Assembly: GCA_029298735.1 (NCBI GenBank)
Contig: JANSLP010000309.1
Location: forward strand, 1 to 38,554
DNA length: 38,554 nt
Direction: 5' to 3'
Source: Ophiostoma sp. CBS 140.51
Lineage: Eukaryota > Ascomycota > Sordariomycetes > Ophiostomatales > Ophiostomataceae
This document shows, in pieces, positions 1 through 10,247 of the stretch. Under the pieces are notes generated by a model. The model was not told where the DNA came from. It ran no database searches and saw only the letters and a program-made list of their open reading frames with translations. A program made the position numbers and the translations under genes. The first letter of the stretch is position 1, and each line of letters begins with the position of its first letter.

Positions 1-347
1 GGGCAAAACATTGTTTCGTCGATCCAAAGCCAGCAAAACATATCATCATCTCATCGCGTCTCATCACATTGCCATCAAACAATATGCTAACAATTTCCTA
101 TCTCGTATTTGTTCTACTCTGGATTAAGCCGCGCAAGACTAATCTGTTAATCCGGGGGACAGAGTGCGGGGAAGCGCCCTGGCCTCGTGGGAAAGATAAC
201 CCACGCGTTATCAAGAACAACATCTTGTAAAATGCCGAGTATATATTCTCGTAGGTTCTCGAGTATGTTTGTCGTATTGAATATTCTACGACTGCTCCTT
301 CCTAGACAAACAAAATCAAACAAATTCCATACATACTAAGTCACGCC
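1..347 (+). promoter_or_regulatory. Promoter and 5' leader of the sugar transporter, with paired CreA-type motifs
   Basis: No gene is seen here. Two SYGGRG motifs on the plus strand, CCGGGG at 152-157 and GCGGGG at 166-171, lie 14 bp apart, the close pairing typical of functional CreA/CRE1 carbon-repressor sites. A TATA-like stretch lies at about 239-246, roughly 100 bp before the ATG at 348. Repression by glucose is an inference from these short motifs. Confidence 0.4.
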
Positions 348-2053
348 ATGGATCCATCTACCAAAGATACGACCGAGCACCTCGAGCGCGAGGGGAGGTT
401 AGAGAGGGATATGGGAAACGACAACGTTCTTCTCAAATCCAAGTACAGCGAGCTGTCTGTGGCTCGCACGCTTTGGGTGTTTAAGCGAGTGGCACTGCTT
501 TCGATTGCTGTGTACACTGGATATGTGTGCGAAGGTTTTGAAGTGAGTCTTTTCCGTCTTTCAACTTCCATTGAACAAAAATCAAATATACACATACTGT
601 TGTTAACAACACTCAGCTCTCATCATCTGGCTCTGTCATTGCCAATGCAGGCTTTATCAAGCAGTTTGGCGATGAGGGCCGCAGTGCTGATGGTGTGCGC
701 GCGTTGAATCCGTCATGGGTCAGCGCGTGGAGCGCGTTTCTCAACGTGGGCCAAATCCTCACGTTTACGTATGTTTCGTGGTTTGCAGACCGCTTTGGGC
801 GCAAAATGTCGTTTTACGTCGCGTGGGTATGGCTCGCAGTTGGTTGCACGCTGCTTAACACAGCCAAGACACCTGCGGTATGGCTGCTGGCCAAGCTTTG
901 CAATGGAGCGGGAGTAGGCGTTCTACAGATTACATGCCAAGTCTACGTCATGGAGATCTGCCCAGATAACATCCGTGGTGGCATGGTGACCTTTCAGCTT
1001 CTGTGGAGCAACATCGGTGGTATCATCATCTCGACCATGATGCAGCAGCTCAACAAGAAACACCCGGATAACTACCTGCTGGCCATGCGCATCTTATGGG
1101 CACCCATTGGCCTCATGCTCGTGTGTTGGTTCTTTGTGCCCGAGTCTCCATGGTTCCATGCACGCTACGGCCGCAAGGACAAGGCCATTGCCGCTATGCG
1201 AACGCTCTATGGCGGTATCCCAGACTACGACTATGAAGCCGAGTACGGCATCATTGCACACACCATTGCCCTCGAGCGCGCGCATCTGCAAGAGGCGGAC
1301 CGGGAACCGCGCTACATTGACGTGTTCCGCGGCACAAATCTGCGGCGTACATTGACCGTTATGCTTACGTCTGTGGCATCGCAGTTTGGCGGTCTTGCCA
1401 TCGTTAACACCTATTCAACCTACTTCTTCTCGCTTGCCGGACTTGAGGATCCCTTCTTGGTTTCACTCATCGTCTCCTGTTGCAACTTGCTGGCCACCAT
1501 CTTCTGGTGTCTCACCACGGATATCATCGGTCGCCGCCTCATGATCAACATCTTTCAGACTTTTACTTGTGTGGCTCTCTTCCTTGTCGGTGGCCTCTAT
1601 TGGACCGGTCCCTCGCAGGGCAACGTCGCTGCTGGCAAGGGCCTGCTCGCTGTTTGTTGTCTGTGGTCTTTTGCTTTTACTATCGTCGGCCAGTCGCATT
1701 ACCTCTTCTCGGCGGAACTGCCGTCTGCCCTGCTGCGCATCAAAACCGGACCTGTCACGTTTTTAGCCAACTCTCTGCTCGGTATTGCCACCACATTTGC
1801 TACACCCCGCATGCTGCTTGCCTTGAACCTCAAGTCAGGCTTCGTGTTTGGGGCCTTTAGCGTACCGATCATGATACTCACGTGGTTCTATCTTCCTGAG
1901 ACCAAGGGCCGATCGGCTGCTGAAATTGATGAGCTGTTTGAGCGCAAGGTTCCCGCCTGGCGCTGGTCCTCGACGGTCACCTATGTTGAAGAAGACATGC
2001 ATGCTAATGCACACGGTGGAAAGTCTGGAGTTGTGGAACTGGAGGATATGTAG
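348..2053 (+). CDS. MFS sugar/H+ symporter (hexose or glycoside transporter family)
   Basis: The gene has two exons, 348-542 and 617-2053, giving 543 aa. The intron 543-616 has a GTGAGT donor and CTCAG acceptor, falls between codons, and splicing restores the conserved first-helix region (GYVCEGFE joined to LSSSGSVIANAGFIKQFG). Sugar-porter signatures are clear: DRFGRK between TM2 and TM3, PESPWF before the central loop, and PETKGR near the C terminus; about 12 membrane segments are expected. The product would be a plasma-membrane sugar:proton symporter. The sequence resembles fungal alpha-glucoside/maltose-type permeases, but the substrate cannot be read from sequence. A GH78 alpha-L-rhamnosidase follows on the same strand, so rhamnose or a rhamnoside is a reasonable guess. 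It appears intact. Confidence 0.9.
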
Positions 2054-2901
2054 GATGAAGGGATAATAGAATATCTGGTGGCTTTTATTTGGAGTTTGGC
2101 AAACTACAAGTGCAAGGTACGAGGGTGATGAAGCATGCGGGCAATGGAGGGTACGACGAAAAATAGCAAGTGGAGTAGAAAGCATAGCTTTAGTATGGTA
2201 CAGTATGAGTTACTCTGAGAGCTTCAACTGCCATGTGCCATATTTCAGAATCGCTGGTGCCATGTCGGCAGTCTGAAATGTCCTGTTGTCTGGTCGCTTT
2301 TCACAAGTCCTCGTGAATGAAGCAAAAATGTCGTTGGCTGCCACGAGATACAAATGTTAAAATGTAATAGTTACCATTGTCCTTTGATAAGTCAGTGGAA
2401 GCACACACCGAGAAACGTAATGGTTCCGGTCGTTGCCTTATTTGGGTCGGCTCCAGCGTATTGAGCCTGATGATTGACTGGTAGGGACATCCGGTCCAAT
2501 AACACCTAGGTCCAGACGCTTCACCGTATTTGCTCGCTGTAAATCAGCCCGTCTTCAGCATGGGGGCGGGGCTGTACCAGGTATATTTTGGGTTTTTTTA
2601 CATCTCAAACTGGTTAGATGATTCAAGGCTACCCCGGTTTCTGCAAATAATGACCTCTTCCCTTCTCGATCTTTCAAAGACTCTGCGGCCACCGCCATTG
2701 CAATCGCCGAGCCCTGTGATGAAGCCGAGCCCATAAGGTCTAGTGGGGTTTTATTCGGATCACATTGTACCGAGTGTCGTACAGACAACAGACTTGATAT
2801 ATATGATATGAGATAGACTGCCTGTTCCTTTCATTTTCCGTGCGAGAAAAACCACAACTCCGCCAACATCTAAAATCCCCACATATGCCCGTAACGATAT
2901 C
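2054..2901 (+). promoter_or_regulatory. Intergenic region: transporter 3' end and rhamnosidase promoter
   Basis: No convincing gene is present. Promoter-like elements for the downstream rhamnosidase are a CCAAT box at 2496-2500, a GCGGGG motif at 2566-2571 and CCGGGG on the minus strand at 2632-2637 (both CreA-type), and a TATATAT stretch at 2798-2804, about 100 bp before the ATG at 2902. All are short motifs whose function is inferred. Confidence 0.35.
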
Positions 2902-5525
2902 ATGCCTACAGAAGTGGAAGAAGTATGTCCAAGATAGCGAACTGTTGTTTTTGACCACCATGCTAACTGTACATACCAGACAATAGATGCCCTCCAGGCC
3001 AATTGGGTTTGGGTACCTGACTGGGTTGATCGCCCGTGACGAATTCAACTGGCAGCGTAGTACACTTCGCACGCCATTTCCACCTCCCGGGATTGCCTTC
3101 TAATGCCGTGTGCCACATCTCTGCCGATACGCGGTACAAGCTCTTCGTCAATGGCGTACGCGTTGCCGTTGGGCCGTCCCGCAGCAGCCGTGCCCTGTGG
3201 TACTACGATACACTGGACATTGCGCCGTATCTGCGAGCTGGGGACAACGTCATCTCCGTCCATGTTCTTCGGTACTTCGCTATGTTTCTGGGGGTTGCTG
3301 CGCCATTCGAGCGAACATCCTTTCCTGGCCTGACAATCAGCGGACGCGTGCATACCGGCGTAGATGAGGACGATGGCTTGGATATCAGCTCCGCGGAGCC
3401 CGGCTGGACAGCACAATTGAACACACACGTCGCGTTCCCAACTGGTCCAATGGATGATTGTCTCCATGTACGTATGGTCTTTTTTGGCTCGTCACTTTAG
3501 AAAAAAGAACAGCTTATATTAACCCGGATAGATCTTCGAGCGGTTGTCTGTTGTGGTTCAGCCACAACCTGTCACACCAGTTCCATGGGGAATCAAGTGT
3601 TTTAACGGTAGCCTTCCACCGTGGCGTCTGCAGCCCCGGATCATCCCTATGCTGGAAGAGACGCCGATTGACGTGAGCACCGTGCGCTCATGTGACAGCA
3701 ACCTGTCTAGTGATGCATGGAGCCAGTTTTTGTCTGGTAGTAGCCCTCTGACACTTCCTGGTAAATCGAAGCACACGCTGGACATACAAGCCGAGACACA
3801 CTCGACAGCTTTCCTCCGATGGGAGTTTGCGGCACCGGGTGACGAGTCTTCGAGAATCGAAATGCACATCACATACTCTGAGGGCTATGAACGCGAGTCG
3901 GGGTCGTACCCTTTTTTCCGAAACAAGGCCGACAGGCTTGATCCGACAAACGGCCTCATCATTGGGCCCAGCGACAGTGTCACATTGGACGTGCCGGGCA
4001 CAAAACAGCTTGTCGTGTATGAGCCCTTCTGGTTCCGAACGTTCCGGTTAATGCGTGTCTACATTGCCGTCCTTGGCACACAGCCCGTGAATCTTGTTTC
4101 TTTTGCCGCAGCCCAGACAAACTATCCGCTGGCGGTTAAGGCTGAGTGGGACAACAGCGATGATGCGCAGAGCGGTGCGCTATGGGACGTCTCGGTGCGT
4201 ACCTTGCGCAACTGTATGTTTGACGGATACTCGGACTGTCCATTTTACGAGCAGCTACAGTGAGTGAATGAGTGAATTAGTGAAAATATAAACCTGTTAT
4301 TAAAAAGCCCAGCTGACCTGTTTTAAGGTACTCAGGAGATAGCCGATCTGTCGGATTGTTCCACTATCTCCTTTCCGGCGATGACCGTCTTATGCGCCAG
4401 ACACTGGTGAGCTTTGCAGCTTCGACTACAGCCGAGGGTCTAACGCAGTCGCGCGTCCCCAGCCACGCGCCGCAGCTCATTGCAGGTTTCCCGCTGTACT
4501 GGGCTCTGCAGGTCTACGATCACCACCTCTACTTTGGCGATGATGCATTCACGCGGTCTCTCCTGCCGCGAATCGATGGCGTGCTTGAGTATTTCCACTC
4601 TCACGTTGATGCCAAACTTGGCCTTGTCAGCGGCCTGCCGTCGTGTCTTTGGCAGTATGTCGACTGGGTTGACACATGGGGTGCCACCGGCACACACCCG
4701 GATAAGGGCGTGCCCACGGCAGGCCGTGCAATAAATTGCCACACATTCTTCAGTTTGCTGTATTGCTATGTGCTACAAAAGGCTGCTCAGCTCGTGCGCC
4801 AGGTAGGTCGGCCTGCCCACGCGGAAGAGTATGAGCAACGGGCCGCTGCGCTAGTAGTGGCTGTCCGCGAGCACTGCTACGACGGACGCTTCTTTACAGA
4901 CTCGACTGCCGACGCTGTTGACTCTCACATCCAAGACCGCAGTGATTACTCTCAGCACTGCCAAGTCTTTGCCGTGTTGTGTGGCGCTGCCTGGCCTGAC
5001 ACTAGCGAGAGGCTTCTCACGGAGGCGTTCAGCAGCACATCGAACTTTAGCAAATGCTCGTACGTTATGATGTTTTATGCATTTCGTGCGTTTGTGATCG
5101 CTGGCGACCATCTCTACAACAACTTCTGGCCTAAAGCTTGGGATCCTTGGCGCAAGATGCTCGCCAACAACTTGTCCACTTGGGCCGAAGATGATGTTCG
5201 AAACCGCTCTGAATGCCACGCCTGGGGCAGCGTGCCAATCTACGAATTCTGCACGGAGCTGGCGGGTATCCAGCCACTGGCACCAGGTTGTTCCAAGGTG
5301 CTCTTCCGGCCACGGATTGGTCTAAGCAGCAACCTTTCGGCGAAAGTGGCATTGGGTAGCAGTAACGTTGCCAGTGTATCGTGGGGTCCAGGGCAGGGCG
5401 CCGGTGAGACGCATATCAAGCTCCACTTTGTGCTACCCGTGTCACTTGTGTGTAAGCTTCCGGGTGAGGCAGAAAATGACTACGGGGTAGTAGACAAGGT
5501 TGAGATGGTTTTTAAGACGGAGTGA
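2902..5525 (+). pseudogene. GH78 alpha-L-rhamnosidase with a single frameshift
   Basis: This is an intracellular-type alpha-L-rhamnosidase (no signal peptide), which releases terminal L-rhamnose from glycosides. Inferred exons are 2902-2922 (seven codons), 2980-3467, 3532-4259 and 4328-5525. Introns have donors GTATGT, GTACGT and GTGAGT; the first has a CTAAC branch site at 2963-2967. Exon 2 starts with the family's WVWVPDW segment (3004-3024), but the reading frame must change between 3031 and 3036 to reach VTNSTGSVVHFARHF and the rest; one base is missing or two are extra. With the frame corrected the length is about 811 aa, normal for fungal GH78. The catalytic motif DCPFYE lies at 4234-4251, with its Glu the expected general acid, and the (alpha/alpha)6-barrel region follows without further lesions. 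It could be a recent pseudogene or a sequencing/assembly error. Confidence 0.82.
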
Positions 5526-6247
5526 TAATCGAACGGCAATGCTTACTTTCCGAACATGTGTACGGGCAATTTTCGTAAGGCTTCAAACATTCTTTATCAG
5601 GGGAAACTGCATCTAAATAACCATGGCATAGTCGCGATCTAAAGATGGACATACTCCAGAGTAAATTTTATTGAAATTATTTTCCCCAGAAAACTACTTG
5701 TGATTTTTTGTTTAAATTCCCAGATTTTTAAATAGTAATTTTCTTCCATGTGGATCGTCTGCCATTTTTGGCGGCTTCCTCTTTAGGAAATTGCCCCAAC
5801 ATGCTACCTCAGGCTTCAGGCCCTACACTACCATTTTGTGAAAAGGTGACCAATGAAAACTCATGTTTTTGCCGGCCTTGGAATAAACTGCCGTTCCACC
5901 GTTTTGTCGACCGTATTGAGGCCATGACTCTTTTCTAGTGTTGGGTCTGGTATTAAATCTAATGCGGACCAGGATGATTGCGATCGTGGTGGCATCGTCC
6001 GCAAGAACGATAATGCAAACAAAAATGAGGTCAACGCCACAGATATGGACAATTGACGGCAAGGGACCGCGTAGCAAGTTTCGATTACATTCTTTTTTTT
6101 TCCTTATCGGTTTCATTTTGATATACTTGCTTTCATTGGGATAAAGTGAAAGGAAATGGACAAAGGCATATGCGAACGAGTGAGTTGGAGGACTCTTTTG
6201 TTCTTCCAAATGGCTGTAGAGAACGTGTCGACCACCTCAAAAACAAA
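5526..6247. other. Convergent intergenic spacer, no gene seen
   Basis: This AT-rich stretch lies between the 3' ends of the rhamnosidase and the minus-strand gene that follows. Short open frames here show no family features. It should contain both polyadenylation regions, but I cannot place these exactly. Confidence 0.5.
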
Positions 6248-9200
6248 CTAGCAAATAAGAACCAATTTTGACATGATTTCCAGACATCCATCGAGGTCTT
6301 TCCCAGTGATACTTCTAATCTCGGGTAGGACTTCTTGGTAAAATTGATTGGCATCTTGGGCCATGACCGTAATGTATTCCTCTGCATCATCCTCGTCTAG
6401 GACGTGTTCAAACCGACTGGTGCTCCTTTTGGTTGACTCCTGCTCTGTCCTGAGCTGCATTTTTTGCCATTCGGACACGACGCATTCCCAACAAAAGTTG
6501 TTGGGCATCACAATCGTCGGATGACCCAATTGGAGGCTGATGCAGGTAGCAGCCAGTCTCCCAAGCCAGTTGCCTGTAGACCGAACGATGGCCGCATTGC
6601 CAGCTGGGTCCAACATTTCATGCCAGTTGTCAATCATTGTTAATCTTGGGCTGCCAATGAGGGCTTTGCTTGCTCCTTTAGACGTATCGTGGTCGCACTT
6701 TTTGCATAGACGCCCTACTCGAGAGCTTCTGCGTTGCTTGAGTATGTCGATATCGGCAATCCAGTGGCCCCGATCATGAAGAGACACAACAGACTCGAGA
6801 AAGTACGCTTCGTGTGACCGTAGACCATGCACTCCAGTGTCGATCGGAAGTACGTAGTCGGTGAACCATAGGTGAAGAGAGGTTGACTGGAAAGAATCCT
6901 CAACCTTGCCATCAAAGATGTGATGGTTCACTTGCCTCCAGTCTGAGTCTGCTATGCTTCGCACACGCAACTCTTTGGGCGGGATCAACATGGCAATGCC
7001 CGGCTTTCCCAAGCCGCCGCGAACTCGCCGGACCTCGTATGGCAAGCAAAGCTCTGAAGGATCGCATAAAAGAGAGGCAGATATGTAAATCGAGTCACCA
7101 GTGGCCATGGCTATGACGTTATTGAGGCCCTTGGGATCAATGGCAAGAGAGCCCGACTGGAAGAAAGCAATGCAGGAAAATGTTGTGCCAATGTCCGCCG
7201 GAATCGCAGAGAAGCGGAACTGGAGGAGCTGCCGTTCTTTGTGTAGAGAAGGTGGAATCCACGCCATATCGCAGAGCGGGCTTGATGTCACCTCGAGTGC
7301 TGCCAGTGCACCGGGCAGCATATTGTAAATTTTGTCAACCGTGGCGAGAGCGCGCAAGCTCGTCAGGAAATTCCTTCTCGACTTGTTGTCGACAAACGTG
7401 TTCATGTACTTTATGAGCTTCGTACTGTCCAGCAGCCGTCGGTTTAACGCGGTGTCGAGAATCTCGGGGGTGATGCATCTGGTTTTTGGATCCCATGGCG
7501 TGATAGCAGAAGACTCGATGTCCTCGTTTGGAAACTTGGTTGCATACAGTGCAATCCTCGCGGGATCTCCTGTTATGAAGAAAAAGTCAACACTTTTTTT
7601 CGAGTTTTCGTCGTCAGTGCCAGTAAGGAACAGGCTCAGGTCCACATCTTCCTCGTCAGGCATTCCGTAAATCGAGTCTCCTTCAGTCGTTGCGTAGCTT
7701 GAGAACGGATCAGGTGCATTTCGCCATCTCAAGACATTTGTGCTGCAACGAAAATCTTGGGACTCTATTGGAAACGTATCCTCTCCTTGGAATCGTTTAA
7801 ATCTAGAGTCGTCGTATGCACCTTGTTCGTTGCCGGCTTTGATGGTCGATACCCAGCGGATGTGCCTTTTTGACATAGACACGTCTCCATCAAGGGTCCT
7901 CTTCAGGGTTTGTCTTTCTGTCGGAAGAGCCGTGGCATACTCGAGTTGGAATACATAGCTAGCCTCATCCCCGTGCCCGACAGCATACTGTATGATATAG
8001 CCCCTGTCGACGTTGCTCTTGATTGATTGCACATAAGACCGAAGGATATCGACACCGGCTCCAGCCTCGTCGGTGACCAGTTCCAAAACTTCGGACAAAT
8101 CCATGACTCCAAAAAGTGGAGGTATTTGCATTTGCCGTCCCAGGAAATGGGCACAACGCCGCTCGCCGTACTTCATAAACTGAATGCAACTGGCTCGAGC
8201 TGTGCTGTCGGCGCTGCGCAATGGTTCCACCGCACGTGCTATGTAGTAAAGCCAATACTGGACATTGTTGTCGGAAAAGGCATTCGCGTTGGGCGCAATG
8301 TAGTCGTATAGCTTGACCAGCAGTGAAGCCATGTCCTGGTTGTCCATCGCCCAACGCTTTGTCAAAGAGCCGACGGCCACTTGCCACAGATCGTAAATAG
8401 TGACATGATTTCCCTGTGTATCAAGAGATCCTTCCACGACGACGGGCCCGCCGTAGTACCGCAGATGCGAGAGCGATAAGGACCAGTACACACTGTGGTA
8501 CAATGGGCTTTGGATGTGTAGACCGATGGTGAGAATGCCACCGGGGTGGACGAGGGTGTCGTTCTGGTCAACTTGGGTTTGCTGGGGCAAACTGCCCAAA
8601 ATCAGCATGTCCGGATAGATGTGCCATGACGAGAGGCCCAAGAGTACAGAGCCATCCTCAACAGACTGAGCAACGCCTTGGACAAGCAAGTCAACAGTCG
8701 TCATTGCGGACACCCAGACTTGCTGCACGCTTTTGAGGAGACCGGGGCTCGTGCTGACGGGAAGTTCGACATTGTTGAGGATGAGCATGAGCTGCTTTTG
8801 CTTTTTGGACATGGCCTCGTCCGCTGCTCGGAGCCAAGCCCTTGCGCTGGCATCCCATTGGGCTAGGTCCTCTCGTGGGATGGAGATGCGTGAGGTGTGC
8901 CGGCTTTGTTCGTAGAGAGAATCGGTATCGTTTATTGCAGCGAGCTCTTTCTTGCGCTCTTGAACAAGCTCGTCCCAGATCGCAGTTGCTTCTGAGGGTG
9001 ACCACATACGCGCAAGCATGCACGCCAGCAGGTATACCGCGATGGCATGCGCTCCAGACGTGGCTGCTGCCCAGATGCCCGTGCCGTCAATACCGACGTG
9101 CTCAGCAAAGGCCCCGTCAGCTTTTGTGGGCTTGGGGTTGACTGTTCGGCATTGTGCAATCTCCACGGAACGCTTCCCATAGGCTTTGATCAAGTGCGGT

Positions 9201-9430
9201 GTTCTAGGAATCCGGTCGTGGAACAGCGCACCGATTTTCCGAGCAGTGACGTGTGGCATGCCATCTTCGGCTGCGTTTTGACGGGCGACCGATAGTTCGT
9301 TTTGAAAGGCCTTGAACTCAGCAGGCGCTTCGACTTTGATAATGGAAAAGTCGAGATTGAGTGTGGCAAGCCCAAGGTTCGCCTCGTTCGACTGGGCGAT
9401 GAGAGACGCTCCGATCTTTTGAAGACTCAT
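6248..9430 (-). CDS. Large conserved fungal protein of unknown function (1060 aa)
   Basis: This is a single exon of 1060 codons. The start is the ATG at 9430-9428: the open frame extends 26 codons upstream but has no ATG there, and this ATG has A at -3. The protein opens with MSLQKIGASLIAQSNEANLG, which I recall as the start of an uncharacterised protein group widespread in filamentous ascomycetes. I recognise no catalytic domain. There is no signal peptide and no clear membrane segment, so it is probably cytosolic or nuclear. Visible features are a hydrophobic Ala/Leu stretch (AVYLLACMLARMW) in the N-terminal fifth, an Asp/Glu-rich middle region, and two CxxC motifs near the C terminus (CKKC and CWEC) that could bind a metal. 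I assign no function. Confidence 0.8.
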   Translation of the reverse strand: MSLQKIGASLIAQSNEANLGLATLNLDFSIIKVEAPAEFKAFQNELSVARQNAAEDGMPHVTARKIGALFHDRIPRTPHLIKAYGKRSVEIAQCRTVNPKPTKADGAFAEHVGIDGTGIWAAATSGAHAIAVYLLACMLARMWSPSEATAIWDELVQERKKELAAINDTDSLYEQSRHTSRISIPREDLAQWDASARAWLRAADEAMSKKQKQLMLILNNVELPVSTSPGLLKSVQQVWVSAMTTVDLLVQGVAQSVEDGSVLLGLSSWHIYPDMLILGSLPQQTQVDQNDTLVHPGGILTIGLHIQSPLYHSVYWSLSLSHLRYYGGPVVVEGSLDTQGNHVTIYDLWQVAVGSLTKRWAMDNQDMASLLVKLYDYIAPNANAFSDNNVQYWLYYIARAVEPLRSADSTARASCIQFMKYGERRCAHFLGRQMQIPPLFGVMDLSEVLELVTDEAGAGVDILRSYVQSIKSNVDRGYIIQYAVGHGDEASYVFQLEYATALPTERQTLKRTLDGDVSMSKRHIRWVSTIKAGNEQGAYDDSRFKRFQGEDTFPIESQDFRCSTNVLRWRNAPDPFSSYATTEGDSIYGMPDEEDVDLSLFLTGTDDENSKKSVDFFFITGDPARIALYATKFPNEDIESSAITPWDPKTRCITPEILDTALNRRLLDSTKLIKYMNTFVDNKSRRNFLTSLRALATVDKIYNMLPGALAALEVTSSPLCDMAWIPPSLHKERQLLQFRFSAIPADIGTTFSCIAFFQSGSLAIDPKGLNNVIAMATGDSIYISASLLCDPSELCLPYEVRRVRGGLGKPGIAMLIPPKELRVRSIADSDWRQVNHHIFDGKVEDSFQSTSLHLWFTDYVLPIDTGVHGLRSHEAYFLESVVSLHDRGHWIADIDILKQRRSSRVGRLCKKCDHDTSKGASKALIGSPRLTMIDNWHEMLDPAGNAAIVRSTGNWLGRLAATCISLQLGHPTIVMPNNFCWECVVSEWQKMQLRTEQESTKRSTSRFEHVLDEDDAEEYITVMAQDANQFYQEVLPEIRSITGKDLDGCLEIMSKLVLIC

Positions 9431-10247
9431 CTTGCGGATGTGATGGATGTTCGATGGGAAGCAAGTCAAAAGATTGAGCGCAGTGATCACACGTTGATGG
9501 AAAATCACGGCCTGGAGATAGTAGACTGAAAGACAAGCAGAACAAAATTCAAATGGAGAACACTTTGGAAAGGATACCAGGACCTTGGATCTCGATTGAG
9601 CTTGAGAGCTCGCTGGCCAGCCTCAAACCCCAAACACACAACATCTGAAAAGGCACGGCGCCTGTTGTCCAGCTTAATTTGTGCATAGCCCAGTTGCAAA
9701 GTCAGATATGCAGAGGGGTGGTAATACTACTACGGAGGGTTAATACCGCGCGGCTAGGCGTTCCTGGCCATTCATGGAGGTTTCCTTGCGATATTATTGG
9801 CTCCTCACTGGCCAATTCCGCACATTTCAAACATGAAAGTGTACGGTTTTTTATCGCTTCGTCCACAATTGCACAATTGCCCGCCCGGAAGGCTGAGCAA
9901 GAATTTTTCAGGGAGTCCTGGACCTCCCACTCCCTCTGTAATTCACACACCAGGTTTCTCATCCTTTCCAGCTATTGCCGGCCAAACGTAACTTGACCAG
10001 TTGCGCCTTCCATATGTTGCGTGCAAGTAGGTCCTTGGTCACGTGCTCCCGAATGGCAAAAAATGCAGCTCAGGACAGAGCAGGAATCAAGCAAAAGGAG
10101 CACTCGTCACTCATGGATTGCACGGGCTGGGCGATTGTCGTAGAGTGTTTTTCGTAACGTATCAATTTCTCGAGAAACGCGCATACATTTTTCAAGAAGC
10201 TCCGAACCTGGCCCTTCTTTTAGAGCAGTGTTTAAAGACCACCCGTT
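9431..10247. other. Upstream region of the 1060-aa gene; no gene seen
   Basis: This holds the presumed minus-strand promoter of the 1060-aa gene and flanking DNA up to the LINE relic. I see no RNA gene, no convincing TATA box and no coding sequence. The exact left junction of the LINE with host DNA cannot be placed, and no target-site duplication was recognised. Confidence 0.4.

Noticed and set aside
3036..3055. 20-nt intron (GTGACG to GGCAG) that would repair the rhamnosidase frame
   Set aside because: Far below the workable intron size and it removes residues expected in homologues; a frameshift is simpler.
9428..9508. 26-codon N-terminal extension of the 1060-aa protein
   Set aside because: No ATG occurs in it; the first ATG is at 9430 and begins the recalled family start MSLQKIGA.
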